Source: Streptomyces griseicoloratus (lineage in GTDB: Bacteria; Actinomycetota; Actinomycetes; Streptomycetales; Streptomycetaceae). From it: 53,370 bases of DNA. Of this stretch, positions 7,460 through 14,936 are shown one piece after another. The notes below the pieces were generated by a model. That model was not told the DNA's origin, searched no databases, and saw nothing but the letters and a program-made list of their open reading frames with translations. How positions within the stretch are numbered: position 1 is the first letter of the stretch; the number at the start of each line of letters is the position of its first letter. A program made the translations under genes and the position numbers. The stretch covers positions 1 to 53,370 of the forward strand of contig NZ_JACVQF010000176.1 of the NCBI RefSeq assembly GCF_014534645.1, in the 5' to 3' direction.

Positions 7460-7636
7460 TCTGCCTGATCGCCTCGTCCGCATCAGCAGCTGAATCAGCA
7501 GCGAAACCCGCCACCGCGACGGTGCGGTGCTCCCCGCTTTGTGGACGCGCCAAACACGCGTAGCCAGGACGTCCTCATTCCGGGTAGTTCCACCCGTCGC
7601 CGGCGCCGTTCGCTGCACGTCGCGAAGGAGCCTGCC

Positions 7637-8752
7637 ATGTCGATGATCCGTGACCTGCGCGCCGCGGTCCGCCCGTCCCGCGTCTCACTGCGCAAGGACG
7701 GGGGCACCTACGACACCACCCGCGACCCGGCGACCGCCTCCGCCGTCGTCGACTGCGCCGTCTACCGGGACGGCCGCCGCATCGAGACCGACGCCCCGCT
7801 GAGCCCGCACGAGGCCATGCGTCAGGTGCGCCGTGACGGCGGCTTCGTGTGGATCGGACTGCACGAACCCACCGAGGGCGAATTCGCCGGTATCGCCCGC
7901 GAGTTCGGGCTGCACCCGCTGGCCGTGGAGGACGCCGTCCAGGCCCACCAGCGGCCCAAGCTGGAGCGCTACGACGACTCCCTGTTCACGGTCTTCAAGA
8001 CCGTCCACTACGTCGAGCACGCCGAGCTGACCGCCAACAGCGAGGTCGTCGAGACCGGCGAGGTCATGTGCTTCACCGGGCGGGACTTCTTCATCACCGT
8101 CCGGCACGGCGGGCAGGGCTCGCTGCGCGCGCTGCGCCACCGCCTCCAGGACGACCCCGAACTGCTGGTCAAGGGCCCCTCGGCGGTGCTGCACGCCATC
8201 GCGGACCACGTGGTGGACGGCTACATCGCGGTCGCCGACGCCGTGCAGGACGACATCGACGAGGTCGAGACGGAGGTGTTCTCGCCGGGCCGCAAGGGCA
8301 CCCCGCGGGGCACGGACGCCGGCCGCATCTACCAACTCAAGCGCGAGGTCCTGGAGTTCAAGCGGGCGGTGTCGCCGCTGCTGCGGCCCATGCAGCTGCT
8401 CAGCGAGCGGCCGATGCGGCTGATCGACCCGGAGATCCAGAAGTACTTCCGGGACGTCGCCGACCACGTGGCCCGGGTCCAGGAGCAGGTCATCGGCTTC
8501 GACGAGCTGCTGAACTCCATCCTCCAGGCCAACCTCGCCCAGGCGTCCGTCGCGCAGAACGAGGACATGCGCAAGATCACCTCGTGGGCCGCCATCATCG
8601 CCGTGCCGACGATGGTGTGCGGGGTGTACGGCATGAACTTCGACCACATGCCCGAACTGCGCTGGAAGTACGGGTACCCGCTGGTCATCGGCGTCACCGT
8701 GGCCATCTGCCTGGGCATCCACCGCACGCTCAAGCGCAACGGCTGGCTGTGA
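7637..8752 (+). CDS. corA: CorA family magnesium/cobalt channel
   Basis: This 371-residue protein has a long cytoplasmic N-terminal domain and two C-terminal membrane helices. The signature YGMNF is present with Gly-Met-Asn at residues 332-334, directly after membrane helix 1 (WAAIIAVPTMVCGVYGMNF). CorA forms pentamers that admit Mg2+ (and Co2+ or Ni2+) down the membrane potential, gated by cytoplasmic Mg2+. The ATG has a good site (GAAGGAG, 6 bases). Expression is likely controlled by the unusual leader upstream. Further Mg-related genes follow at 10.2-12.1 kb. Confidence 0.95.
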   Translation: MSMIRDLRAAVRPSRVSLRKDGGTYDTTRDPATASAVVDCAVYRDGRRIETDAPLSPHEAMRQVRRDGGFVWIGLHEPTEGEFAGIAREFGLHPLAVEDAVQAHQRPKLERYDDSLFTVFKTVHYVEHAELTANSEVVETGEVMCFTGRDFFITVRHGGQGSLRALRHRLQDDPELLVKGPSAVLHAIADHVVDGYIAVADAVQDDIDEVETEVFSPGRKGTPRGTDAGRIYQLKREVLEFKRAVSPLLRPMQLLSERPMRLIDPEIQKYFRDVADHVARVQEQVIGFDELLNSILQANLAQASVAQNEDMRKITSWAAIIAVPTMVCGVYGMNFDHMPELRWKYGYPLVIGVTVAICLGIHRTLKRNGWL

Positions 8753-8763
8753 GCCGGCCTGGA

Positions 8764-8769
8764 TAGGCT
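8764..8769 (+). promoter_or_regulatory. -10 box TAGGCT for a leaderless transcript
   Basis: TAGGCT is followed by 6 bases and ATG at 8776. No ribosome binding site is present. It sits directly after the corA stop codon. Confidence 0.55.
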
Positions 8770-8775
8770 GGCCGT

Positions 8776-9288
8776 ATGACACGCGAGCTGCTCGACCAGG
8801 CCCTCGTCGAGGAGGCCACGAAGAAGTCCGGCCTCATCTGGGTCAAGGGGCCCGGGGTCCCGGCGCGTGCCCTGTGGCACGTCTGGCACGAGGGCGCCGC
8901 CTGCGTCGTCGGCGACGGGCCGGGCGAGCAGCCGCTGCCGGGCCTGGCCGACGGGACCACGGCCGAGGTGACGGTGCGCAGCAAGGACAAGGGGGGCCGG
9001 CTGGTCTCCTGGACGGCGCGGGTCGTGGAGCTGCCGTCCGGATCGGAGGCGTGGCAGGCCGCGGTCGCCGACCTCAAGGGCAAGCGGCTGAACGCCCCGG
9101 ACGGCGAGGCGATGACCGAGCGCTGGGCCCGCGAGTGCCGGGTGCTGCGCCTGGAGCCGACGGGGGCGACGGCGCCGCTGCCGGACGGTTCGCTGGCCGA
9201 GGCACCGCTGCCGACCCCGGCGACCACGCGCGAGCCGGTCCCGGCGGGGCTGCCGCGCCTGCTGCTCAAGCGGCGCCGGCGCCGGTAG
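8776..9288 (+). CDS. Conserved hypothetical protein (170 aa)
   Basis: The N-terminal half (LIWVKGPGVPARALWHVWHEGAACVV followed by a strand with VTVRSKDKGGRLVSW) looks like a small beta-barrel, reminiscent of split-barrel flavin-binding proteins. No cofactor motif can be shown. The C-terminus ends in a strongly basic run (LLLKRRRRR). I do not recognise a named family. It begins directly behind a -10 box, so it is probably transcribed separately from corA. Confidence 0.65.
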   Translation: MTRELLDQALVEEATKKSGLIWVKGPGVPARALWHVWHEGAACVVGDGPGEQPLPGLADGTTAEVTVRSKDKGGRLVSWTARVVELPSGSEAWQAAVADLKGKRLNAPDGEAMTERWARECRVLRLEPTGATAPLPDGSLAEAPLPTPATTREPVPAGLPRLLLKRRRRR

Positions 9289-9298
9289 CCGGGGCGCC

Positions 9299-10036
9299 CT
9301 ACGACGTCGGCAGCTGCTTGCCGTAGTCCAGGGTCTCGCCCTTCGCCGGCTCCTTCAGCGGGAAGTCCTTGTTCCAGTCGGAGAAGCTGAGCGTGCCCGC
9401 GCTGCCCGCCCGCACCAGGCGCAGCGGGTACGCCGTGCCCTCCAGGGAGACGTCCAGCGAGCCGCCGGCGCCCTTGTCGCCGGTGATGCGGACGGTGCGG
9501 ACGCCCGCCTGCTCGTGCCGGCCGTCGGCCTCCACCGTGCCGTGCAGGGTCAGCAGTCCGTCGAGCAGGACGTCCTTGTCGGTGAAGCCGCTGAACTTCT
9601 TGTACGCCGGGTCGCCCGGCGGCACCTTCACGTACTTGCCGGCGAGCTTGCCGGCGGCGGCCGCGTCGCCGCCGTCGTGGCTCCAGAACCCGGCGTCGGC
9701 CTTGAGGAAGAGCTGTTCGCCGACCCTGAGCAGCCGGAACGTCGTCCCCTCGGCGTCGACCGACCCGGTGCCGCCGTCGGCCTTGAGCTGCATGTCGAGT
9801 GTGTACGTGCTCCCGCCGGCGGCCACGGTCCCGTGCAGGCGCACCGCCTGCGCGGACTCGGCGGCCGTCCGGGCCTTGGCCTGGATCTTGTCCGGCGGGA
9901 GTTTCCCGACCCCGTTGGTGCCCGCGTCCGGGTCCTCGCCACCGCATCCCGTCAGCCCCGTCCCCGCCACGGCCAGGGCGCACACCGCGCCCACCAGAGC
10001 GGCCCTGCGGGTTCGGCGCCGGGGAGTCGCAGTCAC
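9299..10036 (-). CDS. Lipoprotein, LppX/LprG-like
   Basis: This 245-residue protein has a basic n-region (RRRTRRAAL), a hydrophobic core and the lipobox GLTGC, so it should be a diacylglycerol-anchored lipoprotein. The mature part resembles the LppX/LprAFG fold: VRLHGTVAAGGSTYTLDMQL, FLKADAGFW, KYVKVPPGDPAYKKFSGF, and repeated strands ending in YPLRLVRAG. This half-barrel carries lipids in mycobacteria. A cell-surface lipid-binding or sensor role is inferred. The start GTG at 10036 lies just before the signal sequence; its ribosome site is poor (AAGG). Confidence 0.7.
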   Translation of the reverse strand: MTATPRRRTRRAALVGAVCALAVAGTGLTGCGGEDPDAGTNGVGKLPPDKIQAKARTAAESAQAVRLHGTVAAGGSTYTLDMQLKADGGTGSVDAEGTTFRLLRVGEQLFLKADAGFWSHDGGDAAAAGKLAGKYVKVPPGDPAYKKFSGFTDKDVLLDGLLTLHGTVEADGRHEQAGVRTVRITGDKGAGGSLDVSLEGTAYPLRLVRAGSAGTLSFSDWNKDFPLKEPAKGETLDYGKQLPTS

Positions 10037-10247
10037 AGGTGGGGCTGCCTTTCTGACGGAGGTCCAAAGCGGCGTACCGCAGCGTACCGGGGCCGTGGAC
10101 GGCGGGCGGAGCCAGTCCGTCCGGACCGGCCGTCCGGGCGGACGCCTTCGGGACGGGCTAGCCTGAAGGCCATCCGAGCGGGCAATTCGGAAAAGAGACA
10201 CCGTACGAAACACGCCTTCCGAACCATGACGAAAAGGAGCCGCGGCC

Positions 10248-11549
10248 ATGGCAGCGGGCGCCCCCCGGATCTTCGTCTCGCACCTCGCCGGCATCGCCGT
10301 CTTCGACCCGGCCGGCGACCAGGTGGGGCGTGTCCGCGATCTGGTCGTCATGCTCCGTGTCGGCAGCAAGCCCCCGCGGCTGCTCGGCCTGGTCGTCGAG
10401 CTGGCCACCCGCCGCCGGATCTTCCTGCCCATGACGCGGGTCACCGGCATCGAGTCCGGGCAGGTCATCACCACCGGCGTGCTCAACGTCCGGCGGTTCC
10501 AGCAGCGGCCCACCGAGCGTCTCGTCTTCGGCGAGCTGCTCGACCGGCGGGTCAGGCTGGTCGAGACGGGCGAGGAGGTCACCGTCCTCGATCTGGCCGT
10601 GCAGCAGTTGCCGGCCCGCCGGGACTGGGAGATCGACCGCGTGTTCGTCCGCAAGGGCCGCAAGGGCGGCGCCTTCCGCCGCAGCAAGGGCGAGACACTG
10701 ACCGTGGAGTGGTCCGGCGTCACCGGCTTCTCGCTGGAGGAGCAGGGACAGGGCGCCGAGACCCTGCTCGCCACCTTCGAGCAGCTGAGGCCCGTCGACC
10801 TCGCCAACGTCCTGCACCACCTGACCGCCAAGCGCCGCGCCGAGGTCGCCGCCGCCCTCGACGACGACCGCCTCGCCGACGTACTGGAGGAGCTGCCCGA
10901 GGACGACCAGATCGAGATCCTCGGCAAGCTGGCCGAGGAGCGCGCCGCCGACGTCCTGGAGGCCATGGACCCCGACGACGCCGCCGACCTGCTCGGCGAG
11001 CTGCCGGAGGCGGACAAGGAACGGCTGCTGAGCCTGATGAAGCCGTCCGACGCGGCCGACATGCGGCGGCTGATGGCGTACGAGGAGCACACGGCGGGCG
11101 GTCTGATGACGACCGAGCCGATCGTGCTGCGGCCCGACGCGACCGTCGCGGACGCCCTCGCCCGCATCCGGAACCCCGACCTGTCGCCGGCCCACGCGGC
11201 CCAGATCTACGTCTGCCGCCCGCCGGAGGAGACCCCGACCGGCAAGTACCTGGGCACGGTCCACTTCCAGCGCCTGCTGCGCGACCCCCCGTACACCCTG
11301 GTCGGCTCGATCCTCGACGACGCCCTGCAGCCCCTGGACCCGGACGCCGCCCTGCCCGTGGTCGCCGGGTTCTTCGCCGCCTACGACATGGTCGCGGCGC
11401 CCGTCGTCGACGAGTCCGGGTCGCTGCTGGGCGCGATCACCGTGGACGACGTACTGGACCACATGCTGCCCGACGACTGGCGGGAGACCGAATACCACCT
11501 CGACGAGACGGCCGGGACGGCCGAGGAGGTGCGTGCCGATGGCACCTGA
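10248..11549 (+). CDS. PRC-barrel / MgtE N-domain / CBS-domain soluble protein
   Basis: This 433-residue protein has three domains in order. A PRC-barrel-like part lies near residues 5-80 (VGRVRDLVV...PRLLGLVVEL). The MgtE intracellular N domain follows at about 175-290, with characteristic repeats LADVLEELPEDDQIEIL and AADLLGELPEADKERLL. A CBS pair occupies about 290-420 (TAGGLMTTEPIVL and SLLGAITVDDVLDHML). The membrane channel domain of true MgtE transporters is absent. It is therefore likely a cytosolic Mg2+ or nucleotide sensor. The RBS is AAGGAG. It overlaps the DUF1003 gene by 11 bases, which implies translational coupling. Confidence 0.85.
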   Translation: MAAGAPRIFVSHLAGIAVFDPAGDQVGRVRDLVVMLRVGSKPPRLLGLVVELATRRRIFLPMTRVTGIESGQVITTGVLNVRRFQQRPTERLVFGELLDRRVRLVETGEEVTVLDLAVQQLPARRDWEIDRVFVRKGRKGGAFRRSKGETLTVEWSGVTGFSLEEQGQGAETLLATFEQLRPVDLANVLHHLTAKRRAEVAAALDDDRLADVLEELPEDDQIEILGKLAEERAADVLEAMDPDDAADLLGELPEADKERLLSLMKPSDAADMRRLMAYEEHTAGGLMTTEPIVLRPDATVADALARIRNPDLSPAHAAQIYVCRPPEETPTGKYLGTVHFQRLLRDPPYTLVGSILDDALQPLDPDAALPVVAGFFAAYDMVAAPVVDESGSLLGAITVDDVLDHMLPDDWRETEYHLDETAGTAEEVRADGT

Positions 11550-12141
11550 GCGTGACACGGCGACCCGCGAGCGGGTGGCGTCCGGGGCCACGGCGGCCAC
11601 CCGTCTCCGCGGTGCCCGCCTGGACCAGCCCCGCCCGCCGCGCCGCCGGTTCCTGCCCGAGTGGGACCCGGACGCCTTCGGACGGCTGTCGGAGCGGATC
11701 GCCCGCTTCATCGGCACCGGGCGCTTCCTCGTCTGGATGACGGTCGTCATCATCGTCTGGGTGCTGTGGAACGTGTCCGTCCCCCGTGACCTGCGGTTCG
11801 ACGAGTACCCGTTCATCTTCCTGACGCTGGCACTGTCCCTCCAGGCCTCCTACGCGGCCCCGCTGATCCTGCTCGCGCAGAACCGGCAGGACGACCGCGA
11901 CCGGGTCAACCTGGAGCAGGACCGCAAGCAGAACGAGCGGTCGATCGCCGACACCGAGTACCTGACCCGCGAGATCGCCGCCCTGCGCATCGGGCTCGGG
12001 GAGGTCGCGACGAGGGACTGGATCCGCTCCGAACTGCAGGACGCGATCAAGGAGCTGGAGGAGCGGCAGAACGGCCACCGTCCCGTCCACGGTGTATTCC
12101 CAGCAGATCGTTCCGCGGGGCGTGACGTACACGACCGCTGA
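11539..12141 (+). CDS. DUF1003 membrane protein
   Basis: This 200-residue protein carries the DUF1003 core: an amphipathic RFIGTGRFLVWMTVVIIVWVLWN with a first membrane helix, then YPFIFLTLALSLQASYAAPLILLAQNRQ with a second helix and the invariant-looking AP..L..QNRQ motif. A charged coiled-coil-like tail (DRVNLEQDRKQNERS...) follows. Function is unknown. The ATG at 11539 is preferred to GTG at 11533 because GAGGAGG (11523-11529) is correctly spaced only for ATG. Coupling to the MgtE-N gene suggests a joint role in Mg2+ handling. Confidence 0.85.
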   Translation: MAPERDTATRERVASGATAATRLRGARLDQPRPPRRRFLPEWDPDAFGRLSERIARFIGTGRFLVWMTVVIIVWVLWNVSVPRDLRFDEYPFIFLTLALSLQASYAAPLILLAQNRQDDRDRVNLEQDRKQNERSIADTEYLTREIAALRIGLGEVATRDWIRSELQDAIKELEERQNGHRPVHGVFPADRSAGRDVHDR

Positions 12142-12172
12142 CGGGGCTTTCCGAGCCCGGTGGGCGGCGCCG

Positions 12173-12178
12173 TACCAT
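12173..12178 (+). promoter_or_regulatory. -10 box TACCAT for leaderless mrp
   Basis: TACCAT is followed by 7 bases and ATG at 12186. There is no ribosome binding site upstream of the ATG. Confidence 0.5.
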
Positions 12179-12185
12179 CGTCTCT

Positions 12186-13319
12186 ATGGCTACGGAAGAC
12201 GCGGTGCGCGAAGCACTGGCGACGGTGAACGACCCCGAGATCAACCGGCCCATCACCGAGCTCGGGATGGTCAAATCGGTGGAGATCGGCGCGGACGGAG
12301 CGGTCGCGGTCACCGTCTACCTGACGGTCTCGGGCTGCCCCATGCGGGACACCATCACGCAGCGCGTGACCGAGGCGGTCTCCCGGGTCGACGGCGTCAC
12401 CCGCGTCGACGTCACGCTGGACGTCATGAGCGACGAGCAGCGCCGCGAGCTGGCCTCCGCCCTGCGCGGCGGCCAGGCCGAGCGCGAGGTCCCCTTCGCC
12501 AAGCCGGGCAACCTCACCCGCGTCTACGCGGTCGCCTCCGGCAAGGGCGGCGTCGGCAAGTCCTCGGTGACGGTCAACCTGGCGGCGGCGATGGCGGCCG
12601 ACGGCCTGAAGGTCGGTGTCGTCGACGCCGACATCTACGGCCACTCCGTGCCGCGCATGCTGGGCGCCGACGGGCGTCCCACCCAGGTCGAGAACATGAT
12701 CATGCCGCCTTCCGCCAACGGGGTGAAGGTCATCTCCATCGGCATGTTCACCCCGGGCAACGCCCCGGTCGTCTGGCGCGGCCCGATGCTGCACCGCGCC
12801 CTCCAGCAGTTCCTGGCGGACGTGTACTGGGGCGACCTGGACGTCCTGCTGCTCGACCTGCCGCCCGGCACGGGCGACATCGCCATCTCCGTGGCCCAGT
12901 TGGTCCCGAACGCCGAGATCCTGGTCGTGACGACGCCTCAGCAGGCGGCGGCCGAGGTGGCCGAGCGGGCGGGTGCCATCGCCGTCCAGACCCACCAGAA
13001 GATCGTCGGCGTGGTCGAGAACATGTCCGGCCTGCCCTGCCCGCACTGCGGCGAGATGGTCGACGTCTTCGGCACGGGCGGCGGCCAGTTGGTCGCCGAC
13101 GGCCTCACCCGCACGACCGGTGCCTCGGTCCCGGTCCTCGGCTCCATCCCGATCGACGTCCGCCTGCGCGAGGGCGGCGACGAGGGCAAGCCGGTCGTCC
13201 TGACCGACCCGGACTCCCCGGCGGGCGCGGCCCTGCGGTCCATCGCGGGCAAGCTGGGCGGGCGCCAGCGCGGCCTGTCGGGCCTGTCGCTGGGCATCAC
13301 GCCGCGCAACAAGTTCTGA
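12186..13319 (+). CDS. mrp: Mrp/NBP35 family iron-sulfur cluster carrier ATPase
   Basis: This 377-residue protein has an N-terminal MIP18/DUF59-like domain (residues about 5-75, with SGCPMRDTI carrying one Cys). A deviant-Walker P-loop, GKGGVGKS, lies at residues 119-126. Further on are VVDADIYGHS (switch I), LLDLPPGTGD (Walker B) and the cluster-binding pair CPHC in GLPCPHCGEMVDVFG. Proteins of this type bind and transfer Fe-S clusters to apo-enzymes in an ATP-dependent way. The start is fixed by the leaderless -10 box and by the N-terminal domain. Hairpins at 13336-13363 and 13381-13421 follow it. Confidence 0.93.
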   Translation: MATEDAVREALATVNDPEINRPITELGMVKSVEIGADGAVAVTVYLTVSGCPMRDTITQRVTEAVSRVDGVTRVDVTLDVMSDEQRRELASALRGGQAEREVPFAKPGNLTRVYAVASGKGGVGKSSVTVNLAAAMAADGLKVGVVDADIYGHSVPRMLGADGRPTQVENMIMPPSANGVKVISIGMFTPGNAPVVWRGPMLHRALQQFLADVYWGDLDVLLLDLPPGTGDIAISVAQLVPNAEILVVTTPQQAAAEVAERAGAIAVQTHQKIVGVVENMSGLPCPHCGEMVDVFGTGGGQLVADGLTRTTGASVPVLGSIPIDVRLREGGDEGKPVVLTDPDSPAGAALRSIAGKLGGRQRGLSGLSLGITPRNKF

Positions 13320-13335
13320 GCCGCCGCACGGAACC

Positions 13336-13363
13336 GGGGCGCTGTCCCAGCGGACGGCGCCCC
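13336..13363 (+). terminator. Hairpin after mrp
   Basis: The stem GGGGCGC/GCGCCCC (13336-13342 with 13357-13363) lies 16 bases beyond the mrp stop. Confidence 0.55.
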
Positions 13364-13380
13364 GCGTCGTACGACGGCCG

Positions 13381-13421
13381 GACATCGAGGCGTACGACGG
13401 CTAGTCGTACGCCTCGATGTC
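13381..13421. terminator. 18-bp perfect hairpin built from a gene's last codons
   Basis: The arms 13381-13398 and 13404-13421 are perfectly complementary with the loop GGCTA. The right arm is the last six codons (Asp-Ile-Glu-Ala-Tyr-Asp) of the minus-strand gene, and the loop contains its stop codon. It lies between convergent genes and probably terminates both. Confidence 0.8.
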
Positions 13422-14072
13422 CTTGACCACGGCGAAGCCCAGTCCGTACGCGCTCATGCCCCGGCCGTACGCGCCCAGATGGACGCCCTGCTCGGTGGAG
13501 CCGGCGAGCACCCAGCCGAACTCGGACTCCCGGTAGTGGAAGGACGTCGGCACGCCGTCCACGGGGAGCGACAGCGTCGACCAGTCCTCCCCGTCGAGGT
13601 CGTCGGCGAGGACCCACGCGGTCTCGGTCTGCTGCTCCAGCCAGTCGTCGCGCAGGGAGTGGTCCATCTGGCCGGGCCAGGTGAAGGACAGCAGCCCCAC
13701 CCCGGCGAGCCAGGCCGCCGACGACACCGACGTCGCCTCCAGCACGCCCGTGCCGTCCGCGCTGCGCCGTACGGGATTGGCCGCGACGGTCACGACGACG
13801 GCGAACTTCTCCTTGGCGTCCTGCTCGTCGCCCGCCACGTGCTCGTTGCGCACGGACGGTTCGTCACCGTGCCCCACCGAGCCGTGTTCCACGGCCCCGT
13901 CGGCCGCCGTGCCGACCTGCATCAGCCAGCGCCGTCCCGTGAACGCCTCGTCGAGGCCGTACCACGGGAAGGGCGCACGCAGGTAGCCGTCGACCGCGCG
14001 CCGTGCGGAGAGGGCCTGTTGTCCGCCCTCCGCGGCCGACGCCTGCGCGACTGCCCGACTCGTCGTCTCCAT
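13401..14072 (-). CDS. Conserved hypothetical protein (223 aa)
   Basis: The protein has a Gly/Ala-poor globular composition with several aromatic-rich strands (FPWYGLDEAFTGRRWLMQVG, LLSFTWPGQMDH, SFHYRESEFGWVLAG). There is no signal peptide, membrane segment or known catalytic motif. I do not recognise the family. The ATG at 14072 is chosen because GGAGG lies about 11 bases upstream and the longer frame upstream is rich in Arg and unlike coding sequence. A TATGCT hexamer at 14159-14164 on this strand is a candidate -10 box. Its 3' end forms one arm of a terminator. Confidence 0.65.
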   Translation of the reverse strand: METTSRAVAQASAAEGGQQALSARRAVDGYLRAPFPWYGLDEAFTGRRWLMQVGTAADGAVEHGSVGHGDEPSVRNEHVAGDEQDAKEKFAVVVTVAANPVRRSADGTGVLEATSVSSAAWLAGVGLLSFTWPGQMDHSLRDDWLEQQTETAWVLADDLDGEDWSTLSLPVDGVPTSFHYRESEFGWVLAGSTEQGVHLGAYGRGMSAYGLGFAVVKDIEAYD

Positions 14073-14271
14073 GTGCCCGGACGCCTCCTCGCTCTCGTCG
14101 GACCGGAACGGCCCGCCCCCCTTCGGGCGTACTCGTCCGGTCCGCGCAACAACTCGGCAGCATAGCCACCCCGCTACGGGCAGCACGGAAAGCGCCCGGC
14201 GCGTGGGTCGCACCGGCGTCGCGTTCGGGCCGTGCGCGACCGGGCCGGAGTATGAAACGCGTCACGTACGA

Positions 14272-14293
14272 CGACGGGGCGGCCGCCCCGTCG
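14272..14293 (-). terminator. Hairpin downstream of tatB
   Basis: The perfect 9-bp stem CGACGGGGC/GCCCCGTCG with loop GGCC lies 22 bases after the tatB stop codon. Confidence 0.7.
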
Positions 14294-14314
14294 CGACGGC
14301 ACCCCGGGCCGGGC

Positions 14315-14788
14315 TCAGGTGGCGTCCGCGTCGAAGGGCGGACGGTCGTCGTGAGCGGCGTTCTCGGACTTCTTGGACATGTCGGGCTTCTTGGACATGT
14401 CGACGCGACCGCCGGAGGAACCCGCCGAAGCCGTGGAACCGGAGGACGACGACGCCGACTCGGAGTCACGGCCGTGCACCGCGTCGGTGACCTCGGCCAT
14501 CTCCTTCTTCAGGTCGAAGCCGTTGCGGATCTCCTTCAGCCCCAGCTCGTCGTTGTCCAGCTGCTTGCGGATGAAGGTCTTGGGGTTGAGGTCCTCGAAC
14601 TCGAAGTCCTTGAACTCGGGTCCCAGCTCCTCCCGGATGTCCTGCTTGGCGCTCTCCGAGAACTCCCGGATCTTCCGGACCGTCCGCATCACGTCCTGGA
14701 TGACCTTGGGGAGCTTGTCCGGACCGAAGACGAGCACGGCGAGAACGACGAGAGTCACCAGCTCGAGTGGTCCTATGTCATTGAACAC
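14315..14788 (-). CDS. tatB: Sec-independent (Tat) translocase protein TatB
   Basis: This 157-residue protein starts MFNDIGPLELVTLVVLAVLV, the short N-terminal membrane helix with the Glu at position 9 typical of TatB. The FGPDKLP hinge and a long amphipathic helix follow (KVIQDVMRTVRKIREFSE). A charged tail contains a duplicated MSKKPDMSKK segment. TatB forms the twin-arginine substrate receptor with TatC. It sits downstream of htrA on the same strand, as in mycobacteria. The BldKB lipoprotein in this window is a likely Tat client. Confidence 0.92.
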   Translation of the reverse strand: MFNDIGPLELVTLVVLAVLVFGPDKLPKVIQDVMRTVRKIREFSESAKQDIREELGPEFKDFEFEDLNPKTFIRKQLDNDELGLKEIRNGFDLKKEMAEVTDAVHGRDSESASSSSGSTASAGSSGGRVDMSKKPDMSKKSENAAHDDRPPFDADAT

Positions 14789-14936
14789 CTGAAGCTCCTT
14801 GGGATGTCCGGGCCGGATCCACGGTACCCGCCGATCCCGGCAGACCGGTACCGTCCCGTGACCTCCGAATGCGTGTATGCGGTCGCTTTCCGGACTGTTT
14901 GCCTTCCTGGTGCCTTGCGGGGGCCTGTACGTGCGG

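Larger units (their letters stand above)
7132..7636 (+). promoter_or_regulatory. Long structured leader of corA with two tiny ORFs
   Basis: About 500 bases separate the SUFU and corA starts. A TTGACA hexamer lies at 7162-7167; the nearest -10-like TACTCT (7182-7187) is only 14 bases further on, so the exact promoter is unclear. Three small perfect hairpins follow in a row: 7249-7261, 7263-7278 (loop TAAA) and 7287-7302 (loop CACG). Next come the Shine-Dalgarno GGAGGAGG (7308-7315) and two overlapping short ORFs. The stop/start junction of these ORFs (7369-7376) is complementary to 7480-7487. The arrangement resembles a translation-coupled Mg2+ leader such as corL or mgtL of enterobacteria, but no known riboswitch consensus was recognised. 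Confidence 0.5.

Noticed and set aside
9515-11740. 741-codon plus-strand open frame
   Set aside because: It runs antisense through the lipoprotein and in another frame through the MgtE-N gene, with Arg/Gly-rich low-complexity translation and no ribosome site.
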